Assembly: GCF_010977555.1 (NCBI RefSeq)
Contig: NZ_CP048815.1
Location: 4,518,501 to 4,582,500 of the forward strand
Source: Caulobacter rhizosphaerae
Lineage (GTDB): Bacteria > Pseudomonadota > Alphaproteobacteria > Caulobacterales > Caulobacteraceae
DNA: 64,000 bases
Direction: 5' to 3'
Every line of letters starts with the position of its first letter. Positions within the stretch are counted from its first letter, which is position 1. The position numbers were made by a program, and so were the translations under genes. The notes under the pieces were generated by a model, which saw nothing but the letters and a program-made list of their open reading frames with translations, made no database searches and had not been told where the DNA came from. This document shows positions 39,711 to 48,424 of the stretch, piece after piece.

Positions 39711-41246
39711 CTATTGACCTGCCTTGCCCGTCGCCTTGGCCGCCTCGGCCTCCATGCGCGCCAGCAGGTCCCGCAAGGTCGCGCCGCCGCCGTGCGGATC
39801 GTTGGCCAGCGGCCGCAGCAGCACGACCGCGCGCGCATAGTCGCCCCGCATCGCCAGGGCCTGCACCGCCTGCAGCGTCACGTCCGCCACCTGCGGCGCC
39901 AGTTCCGCGGCCAGCAGAAGCCCCTCCATCACATTGTCGCTGGGATAGCCCGGCGACAGCGAGCGACTGCGGGCGTAGGCCAGCAGGATCTGGTAGCGGG
40001 CGCCGTCGATCTTGAACGCCTGTCCCAGCACCAGCGAGGCCTGCTTGTAGAGCGCCGGCTGCTGGACGGGATCGGCGTCGCCCATCGCCATCAGGGTCAG
40101 GGCCTTCAGTTCCAGCGCCTCGACGTCGTCCGGCGCGGCGGCCAGGCGCCGGTCGATCACCGCCTGGGCGAGGACGAAATCCTCGGCTTGCAACCGGGCC
40201 CGAGCGAGGGCCCGTTCGGCCAGGGGATCGCCCGGATAGCGGGCGGCGCGCTTGCCGATGTCCTCGGCGAAGGCCTTGCGCGCCGCCGTGTCACCGACCG
40301 GCGAAATCATGCGGACCGTCTCCAGCAGCAGGTCGTCGGCCGAGGCCGGCATCGCGGTCACGGTCACCTCGACCGGTCGGCTGCGCTTGCGGGTGAAGGC
40401 GCTGACCGGCAGTTGGGTGCGGGTGTAGTCACGCAGATCCTTCTGCAGGACGGCCAAGGTCTTGCCGGTCGCCGCCTCCATCGCCGGGACGGACGGCGCG
40501 CCGCCGCCGACCGCCTTCATATAGGCCTGGAGTTGGGCGTAGCGGGCCGGATCGCTCATCATGTAGTGGGTCAGCAGCCAGGCCTGCGGATAGTAGTTGA
40601 CCCATTTCGGGTCGCCGACCCGGGGCCGCTCGCTGAGCAGCTTGTCCAGCGGCAGCCAGTCGCTCTGCATCAACCACGCGGCCCGGTTCGAATTGAACTT
40701 GCCGACGACGATGCTGTCGCCGCGGATGTCCGTTGTCATGAAGTACTCGGCGTAGCCCTCGACCAGCCAGGGCGCATAGGCGAAGTTGAAGTACTGCTTC
40801 ATGAAGTGGTGCACGTACTCGTGTAGCATCACGTCGTCGTTCTCGGCCTCCTTGGCCCGGCCGACGGTGGTGACGCAGGCGATGCCGGCCGCGTCGGCGA
40901 CATAGTAGCCGCGCAGGGTCTCGTCGGCGTCCGGCCTCGCGCGGCGCATCATGGCCGCGCCGCGCACCAGGTAGATGTCCAGCTTGCGCGGCGGCGCGGC
41001 GTTGATCGGCAAGCCGTGCATGGACCGCAGAACCATGTCGAAGTCCTCGAGCCGGGTGGCGTAATCGCGCAGCACGTCCTCGCCGACAGGTCCCTGAATC
41101 ACGAACCGCGAGGTCTCCGCCCGGCGCCAGGAGCCGGTCGGCGCTGTCTCGGCTCGCGCCGTCTCGCCCGCGGCTGACAAGGCCAGCAGTCCCAGCACCA
41201 CGCTCCGCCGATCGGCTCCCTCGGCCGCCGCGCTCCACTTGATCAT
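39711..41246 (-). CDS. Exported gluzincin-like (HExxH) protein with C-terminal TPR region
   Basis: 511 residues from 41246 (MIKWSAAAEGADRRSVVLG), with a twin-arginine-like leader and cleavage near ARA. Residues about 120-190 hold the zinc motif DVMLHEYVHHFMKQYF and downstream WLVEGYAEYFMTTDIRGD, whose glutamate would be the third ligand (gluzincin type). The second half, from about 300, is helical and TPR-like (AERALARARLQAEDFVLAQAV). Family members are usually described as DUF1570-type or TPR proteins; the substrate is unknown. A GTG at 41264 is an alternative start, but GGGGGTGGG sits before 41246. Confidence 0.7.
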   Translation of the reverse strand: MIKWSAAAEGADRRSVVLGLLALSAAGETARAETAPTGSWRRAETSRFVIQGPVGEDVLRDYATRLEDFDMVLRSMHGLPINAAPPRKLDIYLVRGAAMMRRARPDADETLRGYYVADAAGIACVTTVGRAKEAENDDVMLHEYVHHFMKQYFNFAYAPWLVEGYAEYFMTTDIRGDSIVVGKFNSNRAAWLMQSDWLPLDKLLSERPRVGDPKWVNYYPQAWLLTHYMMSDPARYAQLQAYMKAVGGGAPSVPAMEAATGKTLAVLQKDLRDYTRTQLPVSAFTRKRSRPVEVTVTAMPASADDLLLETVRMISPVGDTAARKAFAEDIGKRAARYPGDPLAERALARARLQAEDFVLAQAVIDRRLAAAPDDVEALELKALTLMAMGDADPVQQPALYKQASLVLGQAFKIDGARYQILLAYARSRSLSPGYPSDNVMEGLLLAAELAPQVADVTLQAVQALAMRGDYARAVVLLRPLANDPHGGGATLRDLLARMEAEAAKATGKAGQ

Positions 41247-41420
41247 GCCCACCCCCAAAGCCACTCGACCTGAGGTTAGTCCGGAGCCGCGACGAAACTC
41301 AAGCGACGAAGCGGACCGAACGCCTGCCCCGCGGCTCAGGCTGCAGGGCGGGAAACTCGGTCATCAACGCGGCTCCAAGATCGTCCTTGATCCGCCTCAT
41401 ATTTCGATCATATTGGAAAT

Positions 41421-41789
41421 ATGGAATCGAAAGCCGCCGTCGCCAGTCTGTCCGCCCTGGGCCACGAGGGGCGCCTGGCCATCTTCCGCCTGTTGGTCCA
41501 GGCGGGCCCGGCCGGGGTGGCGGCGGGCGAGATCGCGCGGCGGCTGGACAGCCTGCCCAACACCCTGTCGGCCAATCTCAACGTCCTGTCGCACGCCGGC
41601 CTGATCGTCTCGCGCCGCGAGGGGCGGTCGATCGTCTATTCGGCCGACTTCGCGGCCATGAGCGGCCTGCTGGGCTTCCTGATGGCGGATTGCTGCGCCA
41701 GCGCGCCGGAGATCTGCGCCCCGCTGGGCGACATCCTGGCCAGGGCCGCCGACTGCGGCGTGGCCTGCTCGCCGCCGCGGCCGTCGTGA
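41421..41789 (+). CDS. arsR: ArsR-family metalloregulator
   Basis: A 122-residue winged-helix protein: LSALGHEGRLAIFRLLVQAG, recognition region IARRLDSLPNTLSANLNVLSHAGLI in two parts (LPNTLSANLNVL) and wing SRREGRSIVYSAD. The C-terminal cysteines DCCASAPEIC and CGVACS form a candidate As(III) site of the C-terminal type rather than the CxC of E. coli ArsR. It would release DNA on binding arsenite. The next gene overlaps it by 4 nt (GTGA). Confidence 0.9.
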   Translation: MESKAAVASLSALGHEGRLAIFRLLVQAGPAGVAAGEIARRLDSLPNTLSANLNVLSHAGLIVSRREGRSIVYSADFAAMSGLLGFLMADCCASAPEICAPLGDILARAADCGVACSPPRPS

Positions 41790-42460
41790 CCACGGTCTCC
41801 CTGCCGCGCCGCCTGGCCGCCGAGGCGCTGGGATCGGGACTGCTGCTGGCCGTGGTGGTCGGCTCCGGAATCATGGGCGAGCGCCTGGCCGGCGGCAATG
41901 TCGCCATCGCCCTGCTGGGCAACACCCTGGCCACCGGCGCGGCCCTGGTCGTGCTGATCACCGTGTTCGGACCGCTCTCGGGCGCCCATTTCAACCCCGC
42001 CGTCACCCTGGTGGCCGCCCTCCGGCGCGACCTGCCCTGGCGCACGGCCCTGGCCTATCCGCCGGCCCAGCTGACCGGCGCGGTGCTCGGCGTCTGGTGC
42101 GCCCACGCCATGTTCGGCGAGGCGATCTGGCAGGTCTCGACCAAGACCCGTCTCGGCCCGGCCCAGGCCTTCGCCGAGTTCGTCGCCACCTTCGGCCTGG
42201 TCGCCACCATCCTGGGCACGGTGCGGTTCCGCCCGGACTTCACAGCCGTGGCCGTCGGCCTCTACATCACCGCCGCCTACTGGTTCACGGCCTCGACATC
42301 ATTCGCCAACCCAGCGGTGACGATCGCCCGCAGCCTCAGCAACACCTTCGCCGGCATCGCCCCCTCGGGCGTTGCGGTCTTCATCCTGGCCCAGGCGGCC
42401 GGCGCGCTGGTCGCGGCGGCAGTCTTCGGCTGGCTTCTGAAAGACGAGCAGACCCCATGA
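41786..42460 (+). CDS. aqpS: MIP-family channel (AqpS-like) of the arsenic operon
   Basis: 224 residues with six hydrophobic helices and the two half-helix NPA motifs: SGAHFNPAVTLVAAL and SFANPAVTIARSL. It starts at GTG 41786, overlapping arsR by 4 nt; an earlier open frame is a shadow of arsR. In an arsR-aqp-arsC order this resembles the Sinorhizobium aqpS arrangement, where the channel lets As(III) produced by ArsC leave down its gradient in place of an ArsB pump. No arsB gene is seen nearby. Confidence 0.88.
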   Translation: MTTVSLPRRLAAEALGSGLLLAVVVGSGIMGERLAGGNVAIALLGNTLATGAALVVLITVFGPLSGAHFNPAVTLVAALRRDLPWRTALAYPPAQLTGAVLGVWCAHAMFGEAIWQVSTKTRLGPAQAFAEFVATFGLVATILGTVRFRPDFTAVAVGLYITAAYWFTASTSFANPAVTIARSLSNTFAGIAPSGVAVFILAQAAGALVAAAVFGWLLKDEQTP

Positions 42461-42876
42461 CCGACGCCCCCGACTTCCCCGTGACGATCTTCCACAACCC
42501 CGCCTGCGGCACCTCGCGCAACGTGGTGGCCATGGTCCAGGCGGCCGGCTATGCGCCGACGGTGGTGGAATACCTGAAGGCCGGCTGGACGGCCGACCAG
42601 CTGCGCGACCTGGCCGGGCGAGCGGGCCTTTCCGTGCGCGACCTGATGCGCGAGAAGGGCACGCCCGCCGCCGAGCTGGGCCTGCTGGACGAAGGCGTCG
42701 GCGAGGACCGCCTGGTGGAGGCCATGGTCGCCCACCCGATCCTGGTCAACCGCCCGCTGGTGGTCACCCCCAAGGGCGTCGGACTGTGCCGGCCGTCCGA
42801 GACGGTGCTGAACCTGCTGGATCGCAAGCCCGCCAGCTTCACCAAGGAGGACGGCGAGGTGGTGGCGTTGGGCTGA
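42457..42876 (+). CDS. arsC: Arsenate reductase, glutaredoxin-dependent
   Basis: A 139-residue ArsC of the thioredoxin-fold type: VTIFHNPACGTSRNVVAMV with the catalytic cysteine, EYLKAGWTADQLRDL, and HPILVNRPLVVTPKGVGLCRP with the arginine that binds oxyanion. It reduces arsenate to arsenite with glutathione and glutaredoxin. The start overlaps the channel gene by ATGA, so the three genes are translationally coupled. Confidence 0.93.
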   Translation: MTDAPDFPVTIFHNPACGTSRNVVAMVQAAGYAPTVVEYLKAGWTADQLRDLAGRAGLSVRDLMREKGTPAAELGLLDEGVGEDRLVEAMVAHPILVNRPLVVTPKGVGLCRPSETVLNLLDRKPASFTKEDGEVVALG

Positions 42877-42951
42877 GAGCTTATCCGACCCAATAGCGTC
42901 GCCACCCCGGACGAGCGCTTCTGTATTTTCGATTCAGCCCTAGGGTGGGGC

Positions 42952-43452
42952 ATGCGCTCGACCCCGCTCCGCCGCATGCGCCGCGCCCTGACCACCCTGC
43001 CCGACGCGCGCGGCTGGGCGCTGTGCGGGCTGGTCGCCGCAGTCACGGGCGGGGCGATGGCCGCCCTGGGCTTCTCGACCGGCCTCTATGCCGTGACCCC
43101 GGCCGAGCCCGGCCTGCCGCTGCGGCTCTTGACCGTGCTGTTCGTGCCGGCCCTGGGCGAGGAGATCCCTTTTCGCGGCCTGCTGGTCCCGGCCCGCGAC
43201 GAGGCCGGCCGGCCCTGGACGGCCATCGCGCTCTCGACCGCCCTCTATGTCGCCTGGCACCCGTTGGAGGCCCTGACCTTCATGCCGAAGGCGACGATGT
43301 TCCTGCGCCCGGACTTCCTGGCCTGCACGGCGATCCTGGGCCTGGGCTGCGCGCTGATGCGGTGGCGGACCGGCTCGCTGTGGCCGGCGGTGATCCTGCA
43401 CGGCGGCTTCGTGGTGGTCTGGCAGACCTGGCTGGGCGGGGTGCGGCTGTGA
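42952..43452 (+). CDS. CPBP-family intramembrane protease
   Basis: A 166-residue membrane protein with the Abi/CAAX-protease motifs: FVPALGEEIPFRGLLVPA (EExxxR), YVAWHPLEAL (second His motif) and PAVILHGGFVVVWQ (third). Four hydrophobic helices. In bacteria such proteins act in peptide maturation or immunity; here no bacteriocin genes adjoin. Start 42952. Confidence 0.85.
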   Translation: MRSTPLRRMRRALTTLPDARGWALCGLVAAVTGGAMAALGFSTGLYAVTPAEPGLPLRLLTVLFVPALGEEIPFRGLLVPARDEAGRPWTAIALSTALYVAWHPLEALTFMPKATMFLRPDFLACTAILGLGCALMRWRTGSLWPAVILHGGFVVVWQTWLGGVRL

Positions 43453-43455
43453 GGC

Positions 43456-43809
43456 CTAGAAGCTGAACGCCAGCTTGGCGCCGACGAACTTGCCGTCGGG
43501 GTCGTAGCCGCGGGCGCGGCCCGCCCCGCTGTCGTCGGCATTGGGCTTGAGGCCGCACAGCAGGCCCGCGCCCAGCAGGGCGTCGCCGGCGACCTTGCCC
43601 TCGATCGAGGTCCGCGCCACGCCGGGCGGCAGCGGGGCCGGCGCACGCGAATACAGCACCGGCAGGCCGGGCGCGGCCAGGTCCAGCGGCTTGGCCGGGG
43701 CCAGCGACAGCCGGGGCGCGGCGGGGGCGGCGACCTCGGCCTGGGCGGCGCCAACCAGGGCGAAGGCCGCGACCAGGGCGAGCGTGGCGGGACGAAGAAC
43801 GGACGTCAT
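43456..43809 (-). CDS. Small secreted protein of unknown function
   Basis: 117 residues, signal peptide LALVAAFALVGAAQA, then a Pro/Ala-rich mature part (APRLSLAPAKPLDLAAPG) and a C-terminal KFVGAKLAFSF. No family recognised. It converges on the CPBP protease gene with 3 bp between stops. Confidence 0.6.
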   Translation of the reverse strand: MTSVLRPATLALVAAFALVGAAQAEVAAPAAPRLSLAPAKPLDLAAPGLPVLYSRAPAPLPPGVARTSIEGKVAGDALLGAGLLCGLKPNADDSGAGRARGYDPDGKFVGAKLAFSF

Positions 43810-43918
43810 GGGTCCAAGATGGGAAGCCGGCGGCGCACGCCAAGAGGCCCCGGCTCTCCGCGGTCGACGAAGACATGGCGGAAGCCCGCCCTGCGACGCT
43901 GCACCGCAGCATTGAACC

Positions 43919-43947
43919 TTGAGAATGACAACGTTGTCATCTATATG
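43919..43947 (+). promoter_or_regulatory. Promoter with a perfect 16-bp palindromic operator as its spacer
   Basis: TTGAGA (43919-43924) and TATATG (43942-43947) are separated by exactly 17 bp. That spacer is the palindrome ATGACAACGTTGTCAT (43925-43940) plus one base. The CG-centred ACAACGTTGT core resembles LacI-family operators. A repressor bound here would exclude RNA polymerase. No LacI-type gene lies in the window. Confidence 0.7.
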
Positions 43948-43997
43948 AGCGTTGTTGGAGGCGTCAAGCGACGTCTCGGTTCGAACCGGAAAAACCC

Positions 43998-44057
43998 ATG
44001 CTCAGCCTGATCGTCCTGACCCTTTCGGCCATCAAGGCGCAACGCGCCGCCGCCTGA
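43998..44057 (+). CDS. Candidate 19-residue leader or small peptide
   Basis: ATG 43998 with GGAAAAA 5 bp upstream opens a 19-codon frame (MLSLIVLTLSAIKAQRAAA) stopping at 44055-44057. The first 12 residues are hydrophobic and the last part basic. It lies between a strong regulated promoter (43919-43947) and an intrinsic terminator (44100-44130), with a CGGTTCGAACCG hairpin just before the ribosome site. It may be a leader peptide, a small membrane-active peptide, or a chance frame in a small RNA. Confidence 0.4.
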   Translation: MLSLIVLTLSAIKAQRAAA

Positions 44058-44099
44058 AGCCGACCCAAACGGCCGCTTTCCGCCGCCGCATCGAAAAGG

Positions 44100-44130
44100 C
44101 CCGCGAACCCCGTTCGCGGGTCTTTTTCTT
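44100..44130 (+). terminator. Intrinsic terminator of the short 43950-44130 transcript
   Basis: CCCGCGAAC (44100-44108) and GTTCGCGGG (44112-44120) form a perfect 9-bp stem with a CCC loop, followed by TCTTTTTCTT. Confidence 0.85.
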
Positions 44131-44226
44131 GTGTGCGGCGCAACAAGCGAGCCGAAATCTCGAGCGCCATCTAGCGTCGCTGTTCAGCGGGCCCATATCC
44201 CCGGTTCAACTTGGAGATGCTCGCTC

Positions 44227-45171
44227 TTGCCCATCCACATCTTGCGCAATCTGGGTCTGGCGGGGCTTCTCGCCGTGACGACAGCCGCCCATGCCGACCC
44301 GATTCAGGCGCAGCCTGCCAGCCCGGCCACGCCGCCCGCCGCATCGGCCATACCCGCGCACGGCGTCACCCGTTTCAAGATCGGGTCGCTCGAGGCCGCG
44401 GCCCTGTTCGACGGAACCATCACCATCGCGAACGACGGGAAGACCTTCGGCCTGGGCCATTCGCCAGCCGAAGTGGCGGCGGTGCTTAAGGCGAACGGGC
44501 TGCGGCAGGACCAGCTGGAGCTCGGAATCCAGCCGCTCCTGGTGCGCAGCGGCGCCCGGGTCCTGCTGTTCGACACCGGGGCCGGCGACGCCAGCTTCGC
44601 CCGCGGCGGCCATATCCAGGCCTCCCTGCGCGCCGCCGGCGTGGGCCCCGCCCAGGTCACCGACATCTTCATCTCGCACGCCCATCCCGATCACGTGGGC
44701 GGGCTCCTGGGTTCGGGCGGCGGGCTCGCCTTCCCCAACGCCGCCATTCACCTCTCCGCGCCGGAATGGGCGGCCATGAGGGCCAACAAGGACCAGGCCG
44801 CGCTTGCGGCCGCCATCGCGCCCAAGGTCATCGCCTTCGCCCCCGGCGCCGCCGTCCTGCCAGGCCTGGTCACCGCCGTGCCGGTGAACGGGCACACCCC
44901 AGGTCACAGCGCCTACGAAATCGCGTCGGGGCCAGATCGCCTGCTCTACATCGGCGACAGCGCGCACCACTTCGTCATCTCGGTGCAAAAGCCGGAATGG
45001 ACCGTGGAGTTCGACGGCGATGCGCCGACCGCCCAGGCCAGCCGCCGCGCCCTGCTGCGGCGCGCGGCCGACCAGAACCTGCGGCTCTACGCCGTCCACT
45101 TCCCTTATCCAGGCGTTGGCCGCGTGAAGGCGCAGGGCGACGGGTTCGTCTGGATCCCAGAGACGCCCTAG
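44227..45171 (+). CDS. Exported metallo-beta-lactamase-fold hydrolase
   Basis: 314 residues from TTG 44227, preceded by GGAG. Signal peptide (ILRNLGLAGLLAVTTAAHA). The fold's zinc motifs are seen as VLLFDTGAGD, FISHAHPDHVGGLLG (HxHxDH), VPVNGHTPGHSAYEI and LLYIGDSAHH. The length and exported location match quorum-quenching-lactonase-like and related periplasmic hydrolases; the substrate is not readable. It lies about 100 bp after the terminator and so probably has its own promoter. Confidence 0.85.
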   Translation: MPIHILRNLGLAGLLAVTTAAHADPIQAQPASPATPPAASAIPAHGVTRFKIGSLEAAALFDGTITIANDGKTFGLGHSPAEVAAVLKANGLRQDQLELGIQPLLVRSGARVLLFDTGAGDASFARGGHIQASLRAAGVGPAQVTDIFISHAHPDHVGGLLGSGGGLAFPNAAIHLSAPEWAAMRANKDQAALAAAIAPKVIAFAPGAAVLPGLVTAVPVNGHTPGHSAYEIASGPDRLLYIGDSAHHFVISVQKPEWTVEFDGDAPTAQASRRALLRRAADQNLRLYAVHFPYPGVGRVKAQGDGFVWIPETP

Positions 45172-45240
45172 GCGGAGACCTTGGCTGACTGTGTTACGGC
45201 GACCGATTGAGCCCACCCAGCGCTTCGGCGCGACCGGCTC

Positions 45241-46935
45241 CTAGTTCCCCTCCTCCAGCAGCCGCCGGGCGATGACCTGGGCCTGGATCTCGCCGGCGCC
45301 CTCGAAGATGTTGAGGATCCGGGCGTCGGCCAGCAGGCGGCTGGCGGCGTATTCCAGGGCGAAGCCGTTGCCGCCGTGGATCTGCAGGGCGTTGTCGGCG
45401 GCGGCCCAGGCGACGCGGGCGGCGACCAGCTTGGCCATGCCCGCCTCCAGGTCGCAGCGCTTGCCCTCGTCCTTCTGGCGGGCGGCGTAGTAGGTCAGCT
45501 GGCGCACGCCCATGATCTCGGCGGCCATCATGGCCAGCTTGTTGTGGACGCGGGGGAACTCGAAAATCGCCTGGCCGAACTGCTGGCGGTCCAGGGCGTA
45601 GGCGAGGCCGGTCTCAAGCCCCGCCTGGGCCACGCCGACGGCGCGGGCGGCGGTCTGGATGCGGGCGCTCTCGAAGGTGGCCATCAGCTGCTTGAAGCCC
45701 TGGCCCGGGACGCCGCCCAGCAGGTTCGCGGCCGGCACGGCGAAGCCGTCGAAGCCCAGCTCGTACTCCTTCATGCCGCGATAGCCGATCACCCCGATCT
45801 CGCCGCCGCTCATCCCTTCGGCCGGGAAGTCGTCGCCGTCTACGCCGCGCGGCTTCGGCGCCAGCAGCATCGACAGGCCGCGATAGTCGCTGGTGGCCGG
45901 GTCGGTGCGGACCAGCAGGGTCATGACGTCGGCGCGGGCGGCGTGGGTGATCCAGGTCTTGTTCCCGGTCACCGCGTACTGGTCGCCCTTCAGCTCGGCG
46001 CGGGTGCGCAAAGCCCCCAGGTCCGAGCCGGTGTTGGGCTCGGTGAACACCGCCGTCGGCAGGATCGAGGCGTCGGCGATCCTGGGCAGCCAGTATTGCT
46101 TCTGCGCCTCGGTCCCGCCGGTCAGGATCAGCTCGCCGGCGATCTCCGAGCGGGTGGCCAGCGAGCCGACGCCGATCCAGGCCCGCGACAGTTCCTCGGA
46201 CACCACGCACATGGCGGTCTTGCCCATGCCGCTGCCGCCGTACTCTTCAGGGATGGTCAGGCCGAACACGCCCAGGGCGCCCAGTTCCTCGACCAGTTCG
46301 ATCGGGATCAGCTGGTCCTTCAGGTGCCAGTCCTGGGCGAAGGGGGTGACCTTTTCCTCGGCGAAGGCGTGGAACTGGTCGCGGACCATCTCGAAGGTCT
46401 CGTCCAGCCCCGTCCGCTCCAGGGTCGGGCGACCGCGCGCCTCGGCCAGACGACGGGCGATGCGGGTCTTCACCGGCTGCGTGCCGCCCTCGACCATCAG
46501 CTTCATCAGGCCGTTGGAATAGAGCCGGTTCAGCACCGAACGATCGGTGACCAGGTGGGCGGGGCGGACGATCTCGCCCTGGTTCATCGGCACGCCGCCG
46601 ACCAGCTGGGCGCAGTATTCGGAAAACAGCAGCTGGGCCAGCAGGGCCTCGACCTCGCCGAACCGGCCCTCAGCCTCCAGCCGCTCGGCCCAGCCGGCGA
46701 CCTGGTTCATCAGCTCGGCATAGGCGGCGTACCAGCCATAGCCGTGCACCTGGTGCTGGCGCTCGTCGGCTAGGGCGCGGTCGATCTTGCCGTCCGGCCC
46801 GCTGATCGCCGCCTTCACGGCCGGTCGGGCCTCGGCCACGAACTGCTGGGCCGCGCCGGCCGCCTCGCGCAGCAGCATGGTCAGGCCCGGCAGGATCAGG
46901 GACTTCGGAGTTTCCTGGGCGACCGTCCCGGTCAT
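45241..46935 (-). CDS. mcd: (2S)-Methylsuccinyl-CoA dehydrogenase-like acyl-CoA dehydrogenase
   Basis: 564 residues, longer than ordinary acyl-CoA dehydrogenases (about 380). An N-terminal helical extension (residues 1-170) includes WAERLEAEGRFGEVEALL and GGVPMNQGEIVRPAHL, characteristic of methylsuccinyl-CoA dehydrogenase. The catalytic part has LTIPEEYGGSGMG, FTEPNTGSDLGALRTRAE, NKTWITHAARADV and QIHGGNGFALEY. It would oxidise methylsuccinyl-CoA to mesaconyl-CoA in the ethylmalonyl-CoA pathway, passing electrons to ETF, whose genes are at 55941-57628. Start 46935 (MTGTVAQ) is chosen over 47016 because homologues start there. Confidence 0.78.
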   Translation of the reverse strand: MTGTVAQETPKSLILPGLTMLLREAAGAAQQFVAEARPAVKAAISGPDGKIDRALADERQHQVHGYGWYAAYAELMNQVAGWAERLEAEGRFGEVEALLAQLLFSEYCAQLVGGVPMNQGEIVRPAHLVTDRSVLNRLYSNGLMKLMVEGGTQPVKTRIARRLAEARGRPTLERTGLDETFEMVRDQFHAFAEEKVTPFAQDWHLKDQLIPIELVEELGALGVFGLTIPEEYGGSGMGKTAMCVVSEELSRAWIGVGSLATRSEIAGELILTGGTEAQKQYWLPRIADASILPTAVFTEPNTGSDLGALRTRAELKGDQYAVTGNKTWITHAARADVMTLLVRTDPATSDYRGLSMLLAPKPRGVDGDDFPAEGMSGGEIGVIGYRGMKEYELGFDGFAVPAANLLGGVPGQGFKQLMATFESARIQTAARAVGVAQAGLETGLAYALDRQQFGQAIFEFPRVHNKLAMMAAEIMGVRQLTYYAARQKDEGKRCDLEAGMAKLVAARVAWAAADNALQIHGGNGFALEYAASRLLADARILNIFEGAGEIQAQVIARRLLEEGN

Positions 46936-47039
46936 GGCTTGCTCCCGTGCGCCAAACAGTTGTTTTCTTCCACTGTGGAGTCTTTCGCAGCTGCGAGCAA
47001 TGCCGCAGCGCAGCATAACGACTCATCGAGGGAAGAAAC

Positions 47040-47666
47040 ATGCTGGTCGTCCATCACCTCAACGAGTCGCGCTCGCAGCGGATCCTCTGGCTGCTGGAGG
47101 AGTTGGCCCTGCCCTACGAGATCCGCTTCTACGAGCGCGACCCCCAGACCCGCCTGGCGCCGCCGGCCCTGCTGCACGTCCACCCGCTGGGCAAGTCGCC
47201 GGTGCTGACCGACGGGGCGGCGACGATCATCGAGAGCGGGGCGATCACCGACTATGTCATCCGCCGCCACGCCGGCGGCCGGCTGGCGCCCGACCCGGCC
47301 AGCCCCGACTACGACGCCTACCAGCAGTGGCTGCACTATGCCGAGGGCTCGGCCATGCTGCCGCTGCTGCTGCGGCTGTATGTCGGCCGGCTGGGCGCGG
47401 CCGGCGCGCCGCTGCATCCGCGCATCGAGAGCGAGATCGCCAACCACCTGGCCTATGTCGACGCCGCCCTGGCCGGCCGCGACTTCTTCGTCGGCGACGC
47501 CCTGACCGGGGCCGACATCCAGATGAGCTTCGTGGCCGAGGTCGCCAAGGCGCACGGCAAGCTGGCCGACTATCCGAACCTCGAGGCCTGGATCGGCCGC
47601 ATGCACGCGCGGCCGGCCTGGCAGGCGGCGCTGGCCAAGAGCGGACCGTACGGGTTGGGGGACTAG
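47040..47666 (+). CDS. Glutathione S-transferase family protein
   Basis: A 208-residue GST: thioredoxin-like N-terminus (VHHLNESRSQRILWLLEEL with the catalytic-type Ser in the first helix turn), the cis-Pro segment GKSPVLTDGAATIIESGAI, and a helical C-terminus with DFFVGDALTGADIQMSF (N-capping box). It conjugates or isomerises via glutathione; the substrate is unknown. Divergent from mcd. Confidence 0.9.
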   Translation: MLVVHHLNESRSQRILWLLEELALPYEIRFYERDPQTRLAPPALLHVHPLGKSPVLTDGAATIIESGAITDYVIRRHAGGRLAPDPASPDYDAYQQWLHYAEGSAMLPLLLRLYVGRLGAAGAPLHPRIESEIANHLAYVDAALAGRDFFVGDALTGADIQMSFVAEVAKAHGKLADYPNLEAWIGRMHARPAWQAALAKSGPYGLGD

Positions 47667-47788
47667 GCGCGCCAGGAAGCCCCCCTCGCGCCAGAGTTAC
47701 ACACAGACCAGCGCTCACCCGCGCTTCACAAGCTTGACAATATCGGGTTAGGTAGGCGCGCGGGATGGGGCCCGCGGGGGAAATACCT

Positions 47789-48367
47789 TTGAAACTGTTC
47801 CATAAAGCCGCCGTCGCGGCGCTGTTCGCCATGGCCGCGACCAGCGTCCACGCCCAGACCGTCAAGGTGCCGGAAGGCACCGAGGTGGTGATCAGCGTCG
47901 ACGACAAGCTGTCGTCGGACACCAGCCACGAAGGCGACCGCTTCTCGATCAGCCTGGTCGACGACATCGTCCTGGCCGACGGCACGAAGCTGCCGGCCGG
48001 CCTGAAGGGCGCGGGGGAAGTCACCCACGCCAAGAAGAAGGGCATGATGGGCAAGCCGGGCGAACTGAACGTCCGCTTCGACTACATCAAGGCCGGCGAC
48101 ACCAAGATCAAGCTGCGCGGCCAGAAGGGCGCGGAGGGCGACGCACGCTACGGCACGACGATCACCCTGACGGTGCTGTTCGGCCCGCTGGGCCTGATCA
48201 AGCACGGCAAGGATGTCGAGATCAAACCCGGCCAGCGGATGACCATCTTCACCGACGCCGACGCCTCGGTGGAGCTGCCGGGCGCTCCGGTGATCCCGGC
48301 CGCGGCTCCGGCGATGCAAGCCGCCCCGGCCGCCGCCACCGCCGCGCCGGTCGGCACCGCCAACTAG
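47789..48367 (+). CDS. Exported protein of unknown function, Lys/Gly-rich beta domain
   Basis: 192 residues from TTG 47789, which has GGGGGAA at 6-7 bp; an in-frame ATG at 47765 is the alternative. Signal peptide LFHKAAVAALFAMAATSVHA. The mature part reads like a barrel or sandwich (VKVPEGTEVVISVDDKLSS, KLPAGLKGAGEVTHAKKKG, GELNVRFDYIKAGDTKIKL) with a Pro/Ala tail. Related proteins are periplasmic and uncharacterised. It ends before a strong terminator. Confidence 0.65.
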   Translation: MKLFHKAAVAALFAMAATSVHAQTVKVPEGTEVVISVDDKLSSDTSHEGDRFSISLVDDIVLADGTKLPAGLKGAGEVTHAKKKGMMGKPGELNVRFDYIKAGDTKIKLRGQKGAEGDARYGTTITLTVLFGPLGLIKHGKDVEIKPGQRMTIFTDADASVELPGAPVIPAAAPAMQAAPAAATAAPVGTAN

Positions 48368-48391
48368 GCTTTCGGGTTCTCGAAACGATGA

Positions 48392-48424
48392 AGCCCCCTC
48401 TTCACGGAGGGGGCTTTTTCTTTG
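48392..48424 (+). terminator. Intrinsic terminator
   Basis: AGCCCCCTC (48392-48400) pairs with GAGGGGGCT (48407-48415), loop TTCACG, followed by TTTTCTTT. The rest of the 317-bp gap to 48685 shows no gene or repeat. Confidence 0.9.
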
